A program made the position numbers and the translations under genes. Under the pieces are notes generated by a model. It did no database searches and was not told where the DNA came from. It was given only the letters and a program-made list of their open reading frames with translations. A DNA stretch of 11,731 bases from JACOVP01 sp035289145 (GTDB lineage: Archaea; Nanobdellota; Nanobdellia; SCGC-AAA011-G17; UBA489), in NCBI GenBank assembly GCA_035289145.1, contig DATDXZ010000048.1:1-11731 (forward strand), in the 5' to 3' direction. Below are positions 11,654 through 11,731 of the stretch, in pieces (positions within the stretch are counted from its first letter, which is position 1; each line of letters begins with the position of its first letter).

Positions 11654-11731
11654 ATGAAAAATATCAAACTAAGAAAGAAAGAAAAGAGCTATCTAGAAAA
11701 TTTTGTGAAAAAAGGAAGTAAAAGTGCACGG
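11654..11731 (+). CDS. IS630-like transposase, N-terminal part (cut by window edge)
   Basis: The first 26 residues run to the window end. They read MKNIKLRKKEKSYLENFV, then KKGSKSAR. The form 'L..ee...Le.fvkkGk.saR' is typical of the N-terminal helix-turn-helix of IS630/Tc1-mariner-type transposases, where it binds the element's ends. The catalytic DDE domain would lie outside the window. Upstream DNA holds an inverted pair GTCAAG (11569-11574) and CTTGAC (11601-11606) that could belong to the element's left end, but no terminal repeat can be confirmed without the right end. It is a different family from the remnant at the left edge, judging by the parts visible. Confidence 0.5.
   Translation, partial: MKNIKLRKKEKSYLENFVKKGSKSAR

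Noticed and set aside
1..11731. CRISPR arrays, tRNA and rRNA genes
   Set aside because: No regularly spaced direct repeats and no tRNA-like cloverleaf or conserved rRNA stretch were noticed on reading; a tRNAscan-SE or Rfam run would be decisive.

Overview
The window looks archaeal and AT-rich, most like a compact DPANN-type genome such as Woesearchaeota or Pacearchaeota; this placement is inference, since no rRNA or other phylogenetic marker is present. The evidence is that most genes start 27-34 nt after a TATA box (TTTATA/TTTAAA type) and so look leaderless. Genes are tightly packed, with convergent stop codons touching or overlapping, and the families seen (AbrB-PhoU fusion, Lrp-like regulator, DUF217-type VapB, thrombospondin type-3 surface protein, tiny zinc ribbon) fit archaea. 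The standard genetic code works throughout.

Layout, left to right. Bases 3-110 hold the C-terminal end of a DDE transposase cut by the window edge. Next come rlmH (173-598, +), a small membrane/coiled-coil protein (595-918, -), and a VapB/VapC toxin-antitoxin pair (1070-1697, +). A DoxX membrane protein (1770-2180) and a two-helix Cys-rich membrane protein (2259-2522) follow. From 2543 to 4049 two unrecognised minus-strand genes flank a 56-residue zinc ribbon (3255-3425, +). A PrxQ/BCP peroxiredoxin (4174-4638, +) faces a SET-domain methyltransferase (4642-5115, -). The SET gene shares an 86-bp divergent promoter region with an overlapping pair of 2-oxoglutarate oxygenase-fold genes (5202-6441, +). 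A small membrane protein (6444-6755, -) and a 33-residue very acidic mini-protein (6873-6974, -) precede an Lrp-like regulator (7060-7542, -), which is divergent from an AbrB-PhoU regulator (7703-8626, +). The right part is a probable two-gene minus-strand operon: a secreted, membrane-anchored protein with Ca2+-binding repeats (10299-11489), then a membrane-anchored aminoglycoside-phosphotransferase-like kinase (8623-10293). At the right edge an IS630-like transposase begins (11654-11731).

The most interesting part is the SET gene plus the split 2OG pair. The first 2OG protein keeps the full HxD...H...R set. The overlapping second one is a recognisable paralogue that has lost two of the three iron ligands. 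This matches, as two separate genes, the active/inactive double-DSBH layout of the eukaryotic prolyl hydroxylases Tpa1/Ofd1/OGFOD1. Transposase fragments at both edges suggest the window is bordered by mobile DNA. No tRNA, rRNA or CRISPR array was seen.
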